Positions 1 to 7,666 of a DNA stretch of 36,802 nt are shown here, piece by piece; the first letter of the stretch is position 1; every line of letters begins with the position of its first letter. The notes under the pieces were generated by a model that was not told the origin of the DNA, searched no databases, and worked only from the letters and a program-made list of their open reading frames with translations. The translations under genes and the position numbers were made by a program. This DNA comes from Phenylobacterium deserti (GTDB lineage Bacteria > Pseudomonadota > Alphaproteobacteria > Caulobacterales > Caulobacteraceae), in contig CAMAOY010000008.1 of assembly GCA_945859865.1 (NCBI GenBank), positions 1-36,802 of the forward strand. The letters are read 5' to 3'.

Positions 1-2
1 AC

Positions 3-2456
3 TTCCTCATGCAGCGGAACTTCGAGGGCTTCAAGGTCGACGTCCAGTACTCGACCTACCAGCACAAGAACGACAATGACGGTATCCAGGCCATCATCAA
101 GGCCAAGCAGGCGACGGCGGCCGACAAGTCGCAGTTCGTTGTCCCGTCTTCCAACGTGACGGACGGTGACGGCGTCGCCGTGTCGGTCGCCTTCGGCGCC
201 AACACCTCGGACGACAAGGGCAATATCACCGCCTACGCCACCTGGCGCTACAACAACCCGATCCTGCAGGGGAACCGGGACTATTCGACCTGCACCTTCT
301 TCTCCGGCGACGCCTTCACCTGCGGTGGCTCCGGCACGGCCAGCCCGGCCCGTTTCGGCAGCTTCGTCGTCGACCCGGCAGGCCCTGGCAACACCTTCCG
401 CGCCCGGACGAGTGCGGACGTCTACAACTATGGCCCGACTAACTACTACCAGCGGCCGGACGAGCGCTACAACCTGGGCGCCTTCGCCCACTATGACGTT
501 ACCGAGTGGGCCACGGCCTATATGGACGTCATGTTCATGGACGACCGCAGTGTCGCCCAGATCGCCCCTGGTGGTGTCTTTGCCGGTGCCTGGAGCGTCA
601 ACTGCGACAACCCGCTCATGACGCTCGCCCAGCAGACCCAGCTCTGCGGCGCCACCGCGGGCACGGCGACGCTGAAGACTCTCACCGTCGCCAAGCGGAA
701 CGTCGAAGGCGGTCCCCGTCAGTCGGATATCCGGCACAGTGCTTACCGCATCGTGCTCGGCCTGAAGGGCGACCTCAGCGAAGCCTGGTCGTATGACACC
801 TACCTCCAGTACGGCACGGCCACGGAGAGCGAGACCCGGACCGGCTATTTCCTTGTGCCGAACATCAAGAACGCTTTGGTCGCCCGGCGTAACTCCGCGG
901 GCCAGATCGTCTGCCAATCGGTGATTGACGGGACGGACCCGGCCTGCGTGCCCTACAACATCTATCAGTTGAACGGCGTCACCCCGGCGGCCCTCAACTA
1001 CCTCGAGACCGACAGCTCGAGCATCGGCGAGCTCGCCCAGACCGTCGTGAGCGGCTCGGTCACCGGCCAGCTCGGCGAATACGGCGTTAAGAGCCCCTTC
1101 GCTGAAGAAGGCGTGGGCGTGGCCTTCGGCGCCGAATACCGCGAAGAATCCGCCTCCTCCAAGTCCGACTATGTGGCGGCCAAGGGTCTTCTCAGCGGCA
1201 CGGGCGGCGCCTCGCCGCCGATCTCCGGCGGCTTCGACGTCTACGAACTCTTCGGCGAGGCCCGCATCCCGCTGGTGGAGAACATGGCCTTCGTCGAGAA
1301 GCTCACCCTTGAGGTGGGCTACCGCTATTCGGACTACGCCGCCCAGAACACCAGCACCTACAAGATCGCGGGCGACTGGGACGTCTTCGAGGGCCTGCGT
1401 TTCCGTGCGGGCTACAACCAGGCCGTGCGGGCTCCGAACATCTCCAACCTGTTCGCGCCCCAGAACGTGGTCCTCGACGGAACGACCGACCCCTGCGCTG
1501 GCCTGTCCGCTTCGAACCCGCTGGTCGCCAAGTGCGCTCAGGCCTTCAGCCTGACCACCGCCCAGGTCCTGGCCATCGAGAAGAACCCGGCACCCCAGTA
1601 TAATGGCCTCACGGGAGGTAACCCCAACCTGAAGCCCGAGACGGCCGACACCTACACAGTCGGTGTCGTCTACCAGCCGAGCTTCCTGCCGGGCTTCAAC
1701 GCCTCGGTCGACTACTTCAATATCATGATTGAAGATGCGATCGGCGGCGTCGGCGCTGACCTGGCCATCAACCGTTGCGTGTCGACCCTGGACCCGTTCT
1801 TCTGCGGGCTCGTCAAGCGCGACTCCCAGGGCTCCCTGTGGCTGTCGCCCCAGGGTTACATCGTTAACACGGCCCTCAACACCGGCTCGACCTCGACCGC
1901 CGGGGTCGACGTCGAACTCAACTACCGCCGCGACCTGGCCGACTTTGGCCTGGATGATTACGGTAGCCTGAGCTTCAATTTGGTCGGTACTTGGCTGGAC
2001 TCCCTGAAGAACTCGCCCCTACCCGGCGACCCCGAGTATGACTGCGTGGCCCTCTACGGCACGGTCTGCGGCACCCCGAACCCCGAATGGCGCCATAAGT
2101 TCCGCGTGAACTGGGCAACGCCGTTCTGGGGCGACCTCCAGGTGGGTGTCCAATGGCGTTACTTCTCCGAGGTCACCCTCGACGCCTCCGACTCCGATCC
2201 CCAGCTGAACAACGCGGACCTGCAGTACGCCACCGACGAGACCCTTGCTGCGCAGAGCTACTTTGACCTGACGGCGAGCTTCAAGGTGAAGGACAACTAC
2301 ACGGTCCGCTTGGGCGTCAATAACGTGCTGGACGAAGAGCCGCCCCTCGTCGGCGGCAGCGCCTGCCCGACCGGCTCCTGCAACGGCAACACCTATTCCC
2401 AGGTGTACGATGCTGCAGGCCGTTACCTCTTCATCGGCCTCAAGGCCGACTTCTGA
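3..2456 (+). CDS. TonB-dependent outer-membrane receptor, 5' end outside window
   Basis: About 817 residues of an outer-membrane active-transport barrel are visible. The reading frame is open to the window edge, so the signal peptide and most of the plug domain lie upstream, and the ATG at 9 is unlikely to be the real start. The C-terminus ends in GRYLFIGLKADF, with the terminal Phe of a BamA-recognised last beta strand, and a typical NVLDEEPP turn precedes it. The region around residues 530-560 (NPNLKPETADTYTVG) is the conserved barrel motif of TonB receptors. Seven closely spaced Cys pairs, such as C-x8-C in CVSTLDPFFC and C-x4-C in CPTGSC, fall in predicted loops. The substrate cannot be read from the sequence; many such receptors in Caulobacterales import oligosaccharides or siderophores. 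A strong terminator follows, so it is probably the last gene of its transcript. Confidence 0.93.
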   Translation, partial: FLMQRNFEGFKVDVQYSTYQHKNDNDGIQAIIKAKQATAADKSQFVVPSSNVTDGDGVAVSVAFGANTSDDKGNITAYATWRYNNPILQGNRDYSTCTFFSGDAFTCGGSGTASPARFGSFVVDPAGPGNTFRARTSADVYNYGPTNYYQRPDERYNLGAFAHYDVTEWATAYMDVMFMDDRSVAQIAPGGVFAGAWSVNCDNPLMTLAQQTQLCGATAGTATLKTLTVAKRNVEGGPRQSDIRHSAYRIVLGLKGDLSEAWSYDTYLQYGTATESETRTGYFLVPNIKNALVARRNSAGQIVCQSVIDGTDPACVPYNIYQLNGVTPAALNYLETDSSSIGELAQTVVSGSVTGQLGEYGVKSPFAEEGVGVAFGAEYREESASSKSDYVAAKGLLSGTGGASPPISGGFDVYELFGEARIPLVENMAFVEKLTLEVGYRYSDYAAQNTSTYKIAGDWDVFEGLRFRAGYNQAVRAPNISNLFAPQNVVLDGTTDPCAGLSASNPLVAKCAQAFSLTTAQVLAIEKNPAPQYNGLTGGNPNLKPETADTYTVGVVYQPSFLPGFNASVDYFNIMIEDAIGGVGADLAINRCVSTLDPFFCGLVKRDSQGSLWLSPQGYIVNTALNTGSTSTAGVDVELNYRRDLADFGLDDYGSLSFNLVGTWLDSLKNSPLPGDPEYDCVALYGTVCGTPNPEWRHKFRVNWATPFWGDLQVGVQWRYFSEVTLDASDSDPQLNNADLQYATDETLAAQSYFDLTASFKVKDNYTVRLGVNNVLDEEPPLVGGSACPTGSCNGNTYSQVYDAAGRYLFIGLKADF

Positions 2457-2481
2457 TCCGATCCCCTCGCGGGGAAAGGAA

Positions 2482-2510
2482 GGGCGGCGACCTCGGTCGC
2501 CGCCCTTTTT
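2482..2510 (+). terminator. Rho-independent terminator of the TonB receptor gene
   Basis: An 11-bp perfect GC-rich stem (gggcggcgacc / ggtcgccgccc, 2482-2492 with 2495-2505) is followed directly by TTTTT. It starts 25 bp after the receptor stop codon. Confidence 0.9.
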
Positions 2511-2529
2511 CTTTGCCTGCGACCTGACC

Positions 2530-2600
2530 CGGTTCCAGTTCCGCCCCCAAGGGGGAGGTGGACCGCGTAGCGGGCCGGAGGGCTCTGCTGAGAGGCCGTG
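2530..2600. repeat. Partial, degenerate unit of the GC-rich intergenic repeat
   Basis: The stretch has a CCCCCAAGGGGGAGGTGG core followed by ccgcgtagcgggccggag. This echoes the hairpin pieces of the fuller unit that follows at 2601. It looks like a decayed neighbour unit. No ORF with coding character is seen here on either strand, and the whole gene-free stretch 2457-2764 holds only the terminator and these repeat units. Confidence 0.4.
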
Positions 2601-2718
2601 GACCCCCTCACCCGGCTTCGCCCGGAGCTCCCCCTAAGGTGGAGCAATTAGACGGCTCCAATTCCTCCCCATCAGGGGGAGGTGGCCCGGGGCGCACGCC
2701 CCGGGACGGAGGGGGTCA
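2601..2718 (+). repeat. GC-rich intergenic repeat, copy 1
   Basis: The unit runs from GACCCCCTCACCCGGCTTCG to GACGGAGGGGGTCA. Its outer ends are imperfect inverted repeats (gaccccctc / gagggggtc type), and it contains several internal hairpins, including cccggggcg-cac-gccccggg. Read on the plus strand, it aligns with the reverse complement of 18791-18904: both ends match closely, and only the central ctcccc...gggag part differs. Confidence 0.75.
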
Positions 2719-2764
2719 ACGGCGTCGCCGCAGTCCCCCGGCCCGTCTCCCGCCAACAGGTCCC

Positions 2765-4540
2765 CTAGAAGGCCGGCTGGGGTGCCCTCACCGCCGCGGA
2801 ACCCGCCGGCCTGCGGCTCCAGGCCATTTCATCGAGGATCGCTTCGGCCCGGGGGTCGCCCAGGATCCAGGCTGTCGCCGCCAGGCTGCGGGCCGAAGTC
2901 GCTGAGACCCCGAACATGCGGCTGATGGCCTCCAAGGGCGTGCCTTCCGAGGCCATCCACTTCAGGCGCAGTTCCTCGTTCGTGCCGGACAGGGCCCGGG
3001 CCCGGTCCACGGCGTCGTAGAAGCCCCCGATCTGGTCAACCAGGCCCAGCTCCCGGGCCTGGGCCCCGGTCCAGACCCGCCCCTTGGCAATGGCTTCGAC
3101 CCGCTCGACGGGCAGGCGGCGGCCCTCGGACACCCGTCCGATGAAGCGGGCGTAAATCTGGTCCATCCAGCGGGCGAAGGCGGCGCGCTGGCTGTCCGAG
3201 AGCCCGGATCCCAGAGAGAAGGCGGAGGCATAGTCGGAACCCACCCCCACCTGCCGCAGATCGACCCCGTACCGGGCCAGGGCCTCGCCGACGGCGAACT
3301 TGCCGCCAAAGACGCCGATGGAGCCGGTCAGGGTCGTGGGCTGGGCCACGATGGCCGACGCGCCCGAGGCGATCCAGTAGCCACCGGAGGCCGCATAGGG
3401 GCCCATGGAGACCACGACGGGCTTCCCCGCCACCTTGGCGTTTTCGATAGCCCGCCGGATCTGCTCCGAGGCAGTGTCGGAACCCCCGGGTGAGTTCACC
3501 CTCAGGACTATGGCCTTGACGTCCTTGTCCTCCACGGCGTCGTTCAGGGTCTCCTCCAGGCGGTCGGAGTAGATCGCGTCCCCGGAGGCAAAGGGATTGG
3601 AGCCGCCGTCGCCGCCGGTGACGATGCCGCCCTCGGCGGCGATCACGGCGATGGCCGGTCCCATGGACGGGCCAACGGCGTGCGCGCTGCGGGCATAGGC
3701 ACCGATGTCACGGAACACAGCGTCCTTACCGGCCTTGTCGGACAGCTGCTTGCGGGCCGAGTCGAGATAGTCGACCCGGTCGATCAGGTTGAGCCGGAGG
3801 GCATCCTCGGCCATCAGGGGCCCGGACTCCAGGGAGGCCTTCAGGGTGGCCGGCGTCTGGCGCCGATCGGCGGCAGCCCGGTTGATTGCCGTGCCGTAGA
3901 TTGACTCCAGCATGGACTGGGTCGCCTCCCGGTGGGCCGGGGTGAAGTCGGACTGCAGGTAGCCATTGACCGCGTTCTTGAATTCTTTGCGCTGCTCGAA
4001 GTCAGCGCGGACGCCATAGCGATCGAAGAAGCGCTTGAGGAAGACGTCCTCCGAGACCATCCCCGTGGCTTGCAGGGAGGATCCCGGCTGCATCCAGACC
4101 TGGCCGCCCGCTGCCGCCAGCATGTAGGTCGAGGTCGTGGCACCCGCAGGATAGAGGCCCTGGCTGAAGGCGATCACGGGCTTGCCGGTCTTGCGGAAGC
4201 GGCGCAGGGCGTCGGAGATCTCATCGGCCATGGCGGGCGCCATGCCGGACTCAGGCAGGCGCACCAGGAGGCCGCGGACATGATCGTCCGTCTCGGCCTC
4301 GCGCAGGGTGGCGATGATCCGCATCACGGACAGGGTGGGTTGCCCGAAACTGGCAAAGGGGTTGGCCCGGTCCTGGTCGGTGATCTCCTGCCTCAGGTCG
4401 AGCTCGACCACCGTCTGCGCTGGAACGGGCTCGGGCCGCGAGGCCCCAGCCGCCAGGACGATCAGCAGGAAGGGCACGCCCACAACGAACAGCAGCAGAC
4501 CGGCGAAGACGCCAGCCATGGTCAGGAGGAACTGTTTCAT
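2765..4540 (-). CDS. sppA: Signal peptide peptidase SppA, long (67K) type
   Basis: This is a membrane-anchored serine protease that cleaves remnant signal peptides, 591 aa. The start chosen is ATG at 4540, which gives MKQFLLTMAG followed by one hydrophobic N-terminal segment (about residues 5-32), as in the family; the frame stays open further upstream but that extension has no family character. The protein has two tandem crotonase-like halves. The N-terminal half carries the general-base Lys (K188 in RKEFKNAVNGY), and the C-terminal half carries the nucleophile Ser (S385 in PYAASGGYW). This Ser-Lys dyad is split between the halves as in E. coli SppA, whose length is similar (618 aa). The segment RVNSPGGSDTASE around 347-359 is also conserved. 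It is transcribed toward the repeat region. The upstream DUF1963 gene ends 97 bp before it, so they may share a transcript. Confidence 0.95.
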   Translation of the reverse strand: MKQFLLTMAGVFAGLLLFVVGVPFLLIVLAAGASRPEPVPAQTVVELDLRQEITDQDRANPFASFGQPTLSVMRIIATLREAETDDHVRGLLVRLPESGMAPAMADEISDALRRFRKTGKPVIAFSQGLYPAGATTSTYMLAAAGGQVWMQPGSSLQATGMVSEDVFLKRFFDRYGVRADFEQRKEFKNAVNGYLQSDFTPAHREATQSMLESIYGTAINRAAADRRQTPATLKASLESGPLMAEDALRLNLIDRVDYLDSARKQLSDKAGKDAVFRDIGAYARSAHAVGPSMGPAIAVIAAEGGIVTGGDGGSNPFASGDAIYSDRLEETLNDAVEDKDVKAIVLRVNSPGGSDTASEQIRRAIENAKVAGKPVVVSMGPYAASGGYWIASGASAIVAQPTTLTGSIGVFGGKFAVGEALARYGVDLRQVGVGSDYASAFSLGSGLSDSQRAAFARWMDQIYARFIGRVSEGRRLPVERVEAIAKGRVWTGAQARELGLVDQIGGFYDAVDRARALSGTNEELRLKWMASEGTPLEAISRMFGVSATSARSLAATAWILGDPRAEAILDEMAWSRRPAGSAAVRAPQPAF

Positions 4541-4637
4541 TGCGGATCCCGGGGGCGGTGTAGGGGTTGCGACCCTAACCCGGGACGGGCGGCGCGCCAA
4601 TGGACGTGGAGCCGGTTCCGACGTCGGATCGATCGGC

Positions 4638-5486
4638 TCAGAAGGTGTGGAGGAAGACGAACACCCGAGAGAAGTCCCCCCGGCGGGCGGCAGCATCGTG
4701 GACCCAGAAGAAGAGACGTCCCCGCCGCATCCACTCCAGCCCGGCGGCCGGGTCGCTGTCGACCTGCAGGAAAAGTCGCCAGTGGTGGGCGGCGGAGATC
4801 GTCTCGGCGGTAATATCGTCGGGATCGAAGGTCCGGACGTCGCCGGTCCCGGCGGCCGCCGCTGCGCACTGGATCTCCATGTCATCCCCCTGGAGGATGC
4901 CCGGGTACCCACCGATCTGGTGGGCGGGCTCTGGCGACAACATCTCCAGGACAGCCGCCTCCAGGGTCAGGGTCTCGGCCTTGGTCAGGGACTTCCAGTC
5001 GAACGCGATGCGCTCGTCGGCATAGGAGGTCCGTTGGGTCGGCATCAGGGGGAAGGCGGCGATCCGGCTTCGCGGTCGCAGGTCATCCGGCGGCGCGACA
5101 GGTCTGGCAGGGCCTGTCTCCAGGCGCACGATGCAGGCGCCGGGCTGCTCGGGCTCAAAGTCCTGGGGGCGGTCGCCCATGTCGAGGAAGACCTGGAGCC
5201 GGCCTTCAGCCGGCAGCCAGTCAGGCCCTCCCGCCGTGTGCACCTCCTGCAGGTCGATGCGCGCCAGGCAGGCCATGGGCCTATCCCGGAACCTGGGCCA
5301 GTCGCCGGAAACGTCCGCGTCGCCCCCCAATCGGGTCCGTCCCTCGCCGCCGGGAACGAGATGCAGGCAGGGCTGAGCCTCGGCATGAATCTGGTCGAGG
5401 ATGCCCTGGACCCGTTCGGTCGGCGGCGCGATCGCCTGCGGCCTGCCCCCGAAAAGCCCACCCAAGAAGCTGAAGACGCCCGCCAT
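4638..5486 (-). CDS. DUF1963 (YwqG-like) protein, candidate immunity partner
   Basis: A 282-aa protein. The start is ATG at 5486 (MAGVFSFLGGLFGG), preceded by AAGGGA at good spacing; the open frame upstream lacks support. The later part shows the DUF1963 signature: an F-W/D-W-rich region, HQIGGYPGILQGDD near residue 205, then WRLFLQVDSDPA and a final GRLFFWVHDAAARRGDF segment before FVFLHTF. B. subtilis YwqG, the family namesake, is encoded beside the ywqH-L toxin region. Here the gene lies 75 bp downstream of a nuclease-like gene on the same strand, the usual order for an effector followed by its immunity protein. The family assignment is solid, but the immunity role is inference. The biochemical function of DUF1963 is not established. 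Confidence 0.8.
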   Translation of the reverse strand: MAGVFSFLGGLFGGRPQAIAPPTERVQGILDQIHAEAQPCLHLVPGGEGRTRLGGDADVSGDWPRFRDRPMACLARIDLQEVHTAGGPDWLPAEGRLQVFLDMGDRPQDFEPEQPGACIVRLETGPARPVAPPDDLRPRSRIAAFPLMPTQRTSYADERIAFDWKSLTKAETLTLEAAVLEMLSPEPAHQIGGYPGILQGDDMEIQCAAAAAGTGDVRTFDPDDITAETISAAHHWRLFLQVDSDPAAGLEWMRRGRLFFWVHDAAARRGDFSRVFVFLHTF

Positions 5487-5561
5487 GACGATTTCCCTTA
5501 TTGATCCTGTCCCTGCGACTTTCCGTTCCCATTCTGTTCGAATTGCGGCAAGGGGCAACCC

Positions 5562-6257
5562 TCATTTCGATTTCGCGGTCGGAGTCCTGTGGGTATTTTC
5601 GACAACGTCGGCCGTCCTGGAGGCGGCCGAAGTCGGGAAGGCCTTCTGCCAATCGGTGGAGCCGTACCAAATGCGCCGGATGGGATCATACTTGGGCTTC
5701 CCCGCCCAACTCCCATGCAGGCGGCGGTGAACCTCCTTGGGGAGGACCTTCAGGAAGAGGTAGTGGTTCCGCCAATCCTGAACAGATCGACCGACGCCAT
5801 CGAGGGGGATGGAGTGGTGGACCTCCTTTCCAGGTCCCGTAAGGCCCGCCTTCTTGATCATCTTTTGCGCTGCGCCGGCGGTCACGGACCCCTTCTTGAA
5901 GACCCCAATGCCAAGCTTCGCGGCCTTGACACCCTTGATCAATGGCCCCGCGGGCGTCGCATCCGCTAGGGCGAGCGCGGTGTTCACCCCGGCACCGACC
6001 AGGTTTCCTTCCTGCAGGTCCGCCGCCGCCTGCCAGGCGGGCCCGACAACCGGGATCAGGGACGCCGCGGGCCCTGGCTGACGAATCCTGGGCAGGCTAT
6101 TCAGGATGTCGGGATCTGCGTCGATGAGGTCTTGCTGAGGCGTCGCGCCAAAGTCGGGAGCCTCCCGAAGCCTCCGTATTCGCGCCATTTCGAGGTCATA
6201 GAGGTCTCCCTCGGGATCGGGGACGTTGCGGGGCTGGCCCGGGGGCATCTTCGCCAT
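5562..6257 (-). CDS. HNH-fold nuclease-like, polymorphic-toxin-like protein
   Basis: A 231-aa protein. Start ATG 6257 follows CGGAGC (GGAG, about 7 nt spacing). Residues 1-60 are charged. The middle (SLIPVVGPAWQAAADLQEG, then NTALALADATPAGPL) resembles the Gly/Ala/Pro-rich linker that often precedes toxin nuclease domains. The C-terminal 90 residues carry EVHHSIPLDG, WRNHYLFLKVLPKEVHRRLH and GKPKYDP, the His-His ... Asn ... His spacing expected of HNH/EndoVII-fold (AHH/LHH-like) toxins. No signal peptide, RHS repeats or LXG/PAAR domain are present, so it would be a stand-alone effector or cargo. It is followed by the DUF1963 gene and lies beside tRNA-Pro. The fold assignment comes from motifs only; a phage-type HNH protein is the main alternative. 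Confidence 0.65.
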   Translation of the reverse strand: MAKMPPGQPRNVPDPEGDLYDLEMARIRRLREAPDFGATPQQDLIDADPDILNSLPRIRQPGPAASLIPVVGPAWQAAADLQEGNLVGAGVNTALALADATPAGPLIKGVKAAKLGIGVFKKGSVTAGAAQKMIKKAGLTGPGKEVHHSIPLDGVGRSVQDWRNHYLFLKVLPKEVHRRLHGSWAGKPKYDPIRRIWYGSTDWQKAFPTSAASRTADVVENTHRTPTAKSK

Positions 6258-6406
6258 GTCTTGCTCCGGAAAGGCATCGTTCCGGATCGGGGCGGTCCCG
6301 CCGGGTCCCTACGGGTGTCCCACACCGATCAGCGCTGGCAAAACAAAACATGAACATTTTGAGCAAACCCAACCCCAGGTGGCAAACACATCTGAAGAGG
6401 GGAAAA

Positions 6407-6483
6407 TGGTCGGAGTGGCAGGATTTGAACCTGCGACCCCCGCGTCCCGAACGCGGTGCTCTACCAGACTGAGCCACACTCCG
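6407..6483 (-). tRNA. tRNA-Pro (anticodon CGG), CCA encoded
   Basis: On the minus strand the acceptor arm is CGGAGTG/CACTCCG. The anticodon stem CCGCG/CGCGG encloses the loop TTCGGGA (anticodon CGG, reads CCG). The T arm is GCAGGTTCAAATCCTGC. A discriminator A and encoded CCA are at 6407-6410. The overall sequence is the usual alphaproteobacterial tRNA-Pro form. Confidence 0.97.
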
Positions 6484-6497
6484 ACTTGGGAAGCCGG

Positions 6498-6526
6498 CTT
6501 ATAGAGGACGGGAACACAGGCCGCAA
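6498..6526 (-). promoter_or_regulatory. Promoter of tRNA-Pro
   Basis: On the minus strand TTGCGG (6526-6521), a 17-bp spacer, then TATAAG (6503-6498). The -10 ends 14 bp before the mature tRNA 5' end. It is read from similarity to the housekeeping consensus. Confidence 0.6.
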
Positions 6527-6540
6527 GCGAGGCCGGGGCG

Positions 6541-6569
6541 TTGCATCCGGCCCGGCCTTGGGCTATTCC
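6541..6569 (+). promoter_or_regulatory. Possible promoter of tRNA-Gln
   Basis: TTGCAT, a 17-bp spacer, then TATTCC (within GGCTATTCCC) lies 38 bp upstream of the tRNA-Gln 5' end. The -10 match is only moderate. Confidence 0.35.
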
Positions 6570-6607
6570 CACGCCCTCGCGCGGCCCGTCTGCGTCGCCG
6601 TTCCTGC

Positions 6608-6681
6608 TGGGGAATGGTGTAATGGTAACACAGCGGTTTTTGGTACCGTCGTTCTAGGTTCGAGTCCTAGTTCCCCAGCCA
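6608..6681 (+). tRNA. tRNA-Gln (anticodon UUG), CCA encoded
   Basis: The acceptor arm is TGGGGAA/TTCCCCA. The D arm is short (GTGTAATGGTAACAC). The anticodon stem GCGGT/ACCGT encloses TTTTGGT (anticodon TTG, reads CAA). The T arm is CTAGGTTCGAGTCCTAG. A discriminator G and encoded CCA follow, 74 nt in all. Confidence 0.97.
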
Positions 6682-6794
6682 ATCCTCCCGTGACGGCTCA
6701 CTCTGAGTGGCCGCTTGTCACGCAGCGCCCGGCCGGGTCAAATGCTCTGGCTGTCGCGGTCGCCCATTTGGGCGCGCGATCCGGGGATCACCTG

Positions 6795-7583
6795 ATGCAA
6801 CGCCATGAACTGAACAGGCATTTTGAGTGGCAGCCTATCTCTGGCCCGTTTCGGACCCTGAACGCGGCGCAGGCGCGCCAGTACAACGAGGCCGGTTATT
6901 TTGTCTTCGAAGGGGCGTTTACGCCTGAAGAGGTAAGCCGCGTCCGGGAGGCCATTGATCCCATCGAGCAGGCTCACGAAGCAAAGCTGCGGGAAAGGCA
7001 CGGGGGCCGGCTGTTCATCAGCAAGGCGGACGCGATCACGTTTTCCGTTCACATCGTGACGCGCTCCGAGGTGGCTCGGGACTTCAGCCGTCACCCTGTC
7101 TTCAGGGACATTTGCCATGACATCATTGGTGAAAAGGCTCGGCTTTACTGGGATCAGGCGGTCTACAAGAAGCCTGGGAATCCCGAGGAGTTCCCCTGGC
7201 ACCAGGACAATGGCTACACCTACATGGAGCCCCAGCAGTACCTGACCTGCTGGGTCGCGCTAACGGATGCGACCCTCGAGAATGGTTGTCCCTGGATTGC
7301 CCCTGGTCTGCACCTGAACGGCACGCTGGCTCATGAAGCGACACATCTCGGGTTTCAGTGCGCTCGCGATCCTGAAGGCGCTGTGGCCGTTCCCGTGAAG
7401 TCGGGCGATATCGTCGTGTTTTCCTCGCTGACGCCCCACAGGACGGGTCCGAATCTCACCTCGGAGACCCGCAGATCCTATATCCTTCAGTATGCACCCG
7501 ACGGGGTGGTCGCCTTGGATCCCCTGAGCGGCGAAAACAAACCCGCAAATCATCCTGATCGACAATATTACGTCGATTTTTGA
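6795..7583 (+). CDS. Phytanoyl-CoA dioxygenase (PhyH) family protein A
   Basis: A 262-aa predicted Fe(II)/2-oxoglutarate dioxygenase. The start is ATG 6795 with GGGA upstream; the frame stays open further 5', but that would run through tRNA-Gln and is rejected. The double-stranded beta-helix iron site is complete: H136-x-D138 in FPWHQDNGYTY and the distal H215 in SLTPHRTGPN, with R226/R227 positioned for the 2-oxoglutarate carboxylate. An early FVFEGAFTPEEV segment is also typical of PhyH. No signal peptide is seen, so it acts in the cytoplasm. Its substrate is unknown. It lies alone on the plus strand between tRNA-Gln and an AT-rich tail, converging on the GH95 operon that carries two more PhyH genes. 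Its codon use looks less GC-biased than its neighbours, perhaps reflecting transfer beside a tRNA. Confidence 0.88.
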   Translation: MQRHELNRHFEWQPISGPFRTLNAAQARQYNEAGYFVFEGAFTPEEVSRVREAIDPIEQAHEAKLRERHGGRLFISKADAITFSVHIVTRSEVARDFSRHPVFRDICHDIIGEKARLYWDQAVYKKPGNPEEFPWHQDNGYTYMEPQQYLTCWVALTDATLENGCPWIAPGLHLNGTLAHEATHLGFQCARDPEGAVAVPVKSGDIVVFSSLTPHRTGPNLTSETRRSYILQYAPDGVVALDPLSGENKPANHPDRQYYVDF

Positions 7584-7666
7584 ATCATATTATTAAACGA
7601 TAATAAATATCGCGGACAATACAAATCCAGTGCAACTGTGTATTTTACTCACCTGATATTCTTGTC
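7584..7666. other. AT-rich convergent intergenic stretch
   Basis: About 83 bp between two convergent stops, far richer in A/T than the rest of the window. It contains a small hairpin CGATA-ataaa-TATCG (7598-7612). There is no T-run clear enough to call a terminator with confidence. Confidence 0.4.

Noticed and set aside
6258-6406. Possible LexA (GTTC-N7-GTTC) box before the nuclease-like gene
   Set aside because: A GTTC is present, but the partner is GTTT at nine-base spacing, so it does not fit the alphaproteobacterial SOS box.
6407-6681. Search for att-type duplication of the tRNA-Pro or tRNA-Gln 3' ends
   Set aside because: No second copy of either tRNA 3' end was seen within the window, and no integrase gene is present.
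6456-6794. Upstream extension of PhyH A through the tRNA-Gln gene
   Set aside because: The frame is open only by chance; the tRNA fold is complete and the family-like N-terminus starts at 6795.
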